Origin: CAWJMN01 sp963844055
GTDB lineage: Bacteria; Planctomycetota; Planctomycetia; Pirellulales; Pirellulaceae
Reading direction: 5' to 3'
Length of the DNA: 64,000 nt
Assembly: GCA_963844055.1 (NCBI GenBank)
Contig: CAWJMN010000001.1
Span: forward strand, 62,001 to 126,000
Position numbers and translations under genes: made by a program. This document shows, piece after piece, positions 61,530 to 64,000 of this stretch (positions are counted from its first letter, which is position 1; each line of letters starts with the position of its first letter). Under the pieces are notes generated by a model. The model did no database searches and was not told where the DNA came from. It saw only the letters and a list, made by a program, of their open reading frames with translations.

Positions 61530-62993
61530 CTACTTTCCCGCGTCGGCCGTGGGCCAAACGTGAAGTTGTCCGCTGGAATCACCAGTGAGAGTTGTGGCAC
61601 CATCGAATGTGAGTGCGGCTCGTGTAGGCAGCGTGCGGACGCCTCGGGCGGGTGTTCCTTGGGATTGGCCATCGTTTTGGATTGCGAAGGACTTTAGTTC
61701 GCGACCATCGTCTGACCAAATCCGCACGATTCCATCGCGGCCACAGGTAATGAGTTCGCCTTTGGGACCAAAGGAAGCGTCGAGCACGCCGCTTGCCAAT
61801 TTGCCATAGACTCCCGCAGGTCGCTGAGGCGGATGAGCATCGGCTTTCGAGATGGCAGGCCAGCCTTTAGAAACATCCCACCAGACAATCAAGCCATCTT
61901 CGCCACACGAGGCCAAGACTTGGCTGTCTGAACGCCAGGCGAGTGCCCGAATCGCCCCTTTATGTTCAGAAAGGGGAAGTACAACGCCACCGCTGGTAGC
62001 ATCCCACAGATGGATGTTTCCGATTCGATCACCGGTTGCAAGCAGTTTCCCATCTGGGCTAAATCCAACGGCCGTAACCCAGTCGGTGTGCTTGGTAAGC
62101 GTGTGAGCCAGCGAGCCATCTTCCGTGGAATAGATTTTGATGTTGCGCGCCGAACCGCCAATTGCAACGTAGCGTTCATCCGCAGAGATATCGGCGGCGA
62201 TGACGACATCGGTCTCGTTGCCGATCTCCGCCAATCGCTTTCCACTTTTAACGTCAAACAGCACTGCTGCGCCACTTTGTACTGGCCTTCCGCCAGCAGC
62301 GAGTAACACAGAGCCGGACCGGCTAAAGCGCAGCACATGCGGCTCTCCCTCGCTGAAAGGGAGCGAGCCAAGTACGCTGCGAGTTTTGGGGTCGATAAGA
62401 TCAATGCACTCGTAAGATGCGATGGCCGCGAGTGGGGCACGTGGGCTGGATGCGAGTGCCAGAATGGGAAATGGTCGAATGGTTTTGGGCCGATCGATCT
62501 TGGGAAGCTGTGATGGCATGGGCGGCGGACCATCGGCCTTGACGATTGGGCTGGGGGTGAAGCCCAAAGTGCGCGTCGGAACGGCAGCGCTCCCCGCATT
62601 TTGACGCAGACCGGTGTCGATCCAGGATTGGATTAACGCGATTTGTTCCTTGGGGAGCGGATCATTGTCAGGGGGCATTCGCTCTTCAGGATCTTCCGCA
62701 GTGATCGCCTTGATGACTCGACTGACACTAGACCTTCCTGCCACAACCACGGGACCGCCGCTTCCCCCCTTTTTGATCGAAGCGAAACTCGATAGGTCCA
62801 GACCGGCCTCTTGCTTGGATTCACCATGGCACTGTAGACAATGACGCTTAAAGATCGCGGCCACATGGTCGTCGTAGTTGATCGGCTTAGACTCGTCAGC
62901 CCCCTTCGCAACCGGGCAGGCGATTAAAACTGCGGCTGCGATTAGGAGGAGCCATCCGAAGAGTGGCTGTAAGTTGTCTTTTTTGAATAGCAT
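61530..62993 (-). CDS. Exported cytochrome-c-motif and WD40-repeat protein
   Basis: After a signal peptide (WLLLIAAAVLIACPVAKGA) the protein has a planctomycete cytochrome c domain (PSCyt1-like) with the heme motif CLQCH and the distal part AGLDLSSFASIKKGGSGGPVVV, ending with DPEERMPPDNDPL. A WD40 propeller follows (about residues 180-487, for example HTDWVTAVGFSPDGKLLATGDRIGNIHLWD). In planctomycetes this type of gene is commonly paired with DUF1549/DUF1553 genes, as here, where the partner lies 12 bp upstream on the same strand. The pair is thought to act in the envelope, but the biochemical function is unknown. Confidence 0.85.
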   Translation of the reverse strand: MLFKKDNLQPLFGWLLLIAAAVLIACPVAKGADESKPINYDDHVAAIFKRHCLQCHGESKQEAGLDLSSFASIKKGGSGGPVVVAGRSSVSRVIKAITAEDPEERMPPDNDPLPKEQIALIQSWIDTGLRQNAGSAAVPTRTLGFTPSPIVKADGPPPMPSQLPKIDRPKTIRPFPILALASSPRAPLAAIASYECIDLIDPKTRSVLGSLPFSEGEPHVLRFSRSGSVLLAAGGRPVQSGAAVLFDVKSGKRLAEIGNETDVVIAADISADERYVAIGGSARNIKIYSTEDGSLAHTLTKHTDWVTAVGFSPDGKLLATGDRIGNIHLWDATSGGVVLPLSEHKGAIRALAWRSDSQVLASCGEDGLIVWWDVSKGWPAISKADAHPPQRPAGVYGKLASGVLDASFGPKGELITCGRDGIVRIWSDDGRELKSFAIQNDGQSQGTPARGVRTLPTRAALTFDGATTLTGDSSGQLHVWPTADAGK

Positions 62994-63005
62994 CTTCGTG
63001 AGGCC

Positions 63006-64000
63006 TTAGTGGTTGAACGCAAATTCTGTCGAATTGAGGAGGCTCCAGAGGATGTCTTCGTAGGCAGCCTGGTCCTTCCCATCTTCGCCAACCAATTCTT
63101 TGAGGGCTTTTGTTTCTTCGCTGGTTGGGTGACGACTGAGCGTGCGGATAAAGAGCGCATCAATCACTTGTTCGGGTGACTCTTTGGAATCGACCAATTT
63201 TTTTACTTCACCACCGGCGGCGAGCCGATCTCGAATGGTGTCACCCACCGCCAAGTGAAGCGTTTGGGAGAGTGTTGGCTCACGCTTGGTCTCGCAGGCA
63301 CAGATGGTTCCCCGGCTGGACCGACCAAATGTCGCAAAGAAGGGATCGCCATGGTTGGGTCCCTCCGTGCTGCCGGCCGTCTGGGGGTAATACTCAATCG
63401 CTCGCGTGCCTTCGGGGAAGCCACCAAATGAGCGTTTGACATTGGTCACTGCCACGACAGAGTCAAGCAGCACATCGGCTCGCAGGCGACGCAGGTGGGC
63501 GTGCGAAAACTGCCGTGTGTCTCGGACGTTGGAGGCGTTGGGGGTGGCACTTAGCTGATAGACTCGCGAGTTGCAGATGTCCCGCACGAGGCTTCGGAGG
63601 TTGAAATTGGAGTCCACTAGCCGCTTGGCCAGCGCCTCTAGCAAAGGACCATTTACCGGTGGATTACTGGCGCGAACGTCGTCGACTGGTTCAATGATTC
63701 CTCGGCCCAAAAGTTGTGCCCAGATTCGGTTGGCAAGGTTCCGGCTGAACAGATCGTTTTTGGGAGAGGTGAGCCATTCGGCGAGTGCTTGGCGAGGATC
63801 GCCCCCCGTGGTAACAGGCTCAACACTTCCCAGTACTTTGGCGGGCATCGGCCTTCCATCGACTAGGTGCCTAGCAGGTGGGGCCGATGTGTCGCAATAG
63901 ATGCGGCGTTCACGAGGTTCGACACCTGGCTTTCGCTTCATGCCGGTGAAGAAACTAACAAAGCCGTAGTAGTCATCCATGGTCCAGCGATCAAAGGGAT
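63006..64000 (-). CDS. DUF1549/DUF1553 protein, C-terminal part (5' end outside window)
   Basis: The frame is open to the window edge, so the N-terminal half is missing. The visible start PFDRWTMDDYYGFVSFFTGM is the end of the DUF1549 domain, and DUF1553 follows: LAEWLTSPKNDLFSRNLANRIW, SNFNLRSLVRDICNSRVYQL, LRRLRADVLLDSVVAVTN and the end LFIRTLSRHPTSEE...SLLNSTEFAFNH. These segments are characteristic of planctomycetes and related bacteria. The domain functions are not known; such genes are co-located with cytochrome-c-motif partners. The downstream gene here is that partner. Confidence 0.9.
   Translation of the reverse strand, partial: PFDRWTMDDYYGFVSFFTGMKRKPGVEPRERRIYCDTSAPPARHLVDGRPMPAKVLGSVEPVTTGGDPRQALAEWLTSPKNDLFSRNLANRIWAQLLGRGIIEPVDDVRASNPPVNGPLLEALAKRLVDSNFNLRSLVRDICNSRVYQLSATPNASNVRDTRQFSHAHLRRLRADVLLDSVVAVTNVKRSFGGFPEGTRAIEYYPQTAGSTEGPNHGDPFFATFGRSSRGTICACETKREPTLSQTLHLAVGDTIRDRLAAGGEVKKLVDSKESPEQVIDALFIRTLSRHPTSEETKALKELVGEDGKDQAAYEDILWSLLNSTEFAFNH

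Overview
The window is chromosomal DNA from a planctomycete, most likely of the Pirellula/Blastopirellula/Rhodopirellula type. The evidence is the gene content: a DUF1549/DUF1553 protein beside a cytochrome-c-motif/WD40 protein, FHA-domain adaptors, a Ser/Thr kinase with a tubulin-like domain, a DUF1570-type protein, a formylmethanofuran:H4MPT formyltransferase, a DUF4139 protein and many long secreted proteins of unknown function. Genes are mostly monocistronic or in short operons on both strands. No prophage, insertion sequence or CRISPR array was found.

Layout. 0-5 kb: end of a DUF4139 protein, fabI, then the complete elongation factor P system (epmB, efp, epmA). 5-13.1 kb: coiled-coil protein, groES, a Tat-exported terpene-cyclase-fold protein, a small gene between two 64-bp repeats, an ECF sigma factor, a gene-poor stretch and a hybrid histidine kinase. 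13.1-21.2 kb: pyrE, the C1-pathway gene fhcD, several envelope or secreted proteins and a PpiC-type isomerase. 21.2-23.4 kb: dnaA and an AT-rich gap with near-consensus DnaA boxes, a candidate origin. 23.4-35.2 kb: an acetyltransferase, a DksA-type regulator, lspA, two glycosyltransferases, a YdjC deacetylase, a nuclease-fold protein, plsC-cdsA, a DUF4105 (Lnb-like) protein and a cupin. 35.5-42.6 kb: large secreted proteins, a GlmU-like protein, fmt and def. 42.9-50.5 kb: a signalling island with an FHA protein, a kinase/tubulin-like protein with its downstream half, an FHA plus degenerate-EAL protein and a receiver plus degenerate-GGDEF plus CBS protein. 50.5-64 kb: purU, lgt with an inserted PDZ-like domain, a folK-panC fusion, a nitrilase-family amidase, a GT2 glycosyltransferase, an amino-acid permease, tRNA-Ser(UGA), a COG2509 flavoprotein and the cytochrome/DUF1553 pair.

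The most unexpected observation is that several conserved genes are interrupted by single-base frame changes, and five of them share one local pattern. In epmA, the ppiC-like gene, the receiver/CBS gene, the permease and the kinase/tubulin gene, removing one A from a CTCAGC hexamer (on one strand or the other) restores a continuous, family-like protein. The hexamer sits in different codon registers and on different strands, so a base-level cause (systematic consensus error or mutational hotspot) is more likely than ribosomal frameshifting. In the kinase gene the correction joins two adjacent reading frames into one protein of about 1,157 residues. Two further genes, the histidine kinase and the YdjC deacetylase, have indels of other kinds.

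Lipoprotein maturation (lgt, lspA, possibly the DUF4105 protein), phospholipid synthesis (plsC, cdsA) and formyl/C1 chemistry (fhcD, fmt, def, purU) recur across the window, but the genes are dispersed rather than clustered.
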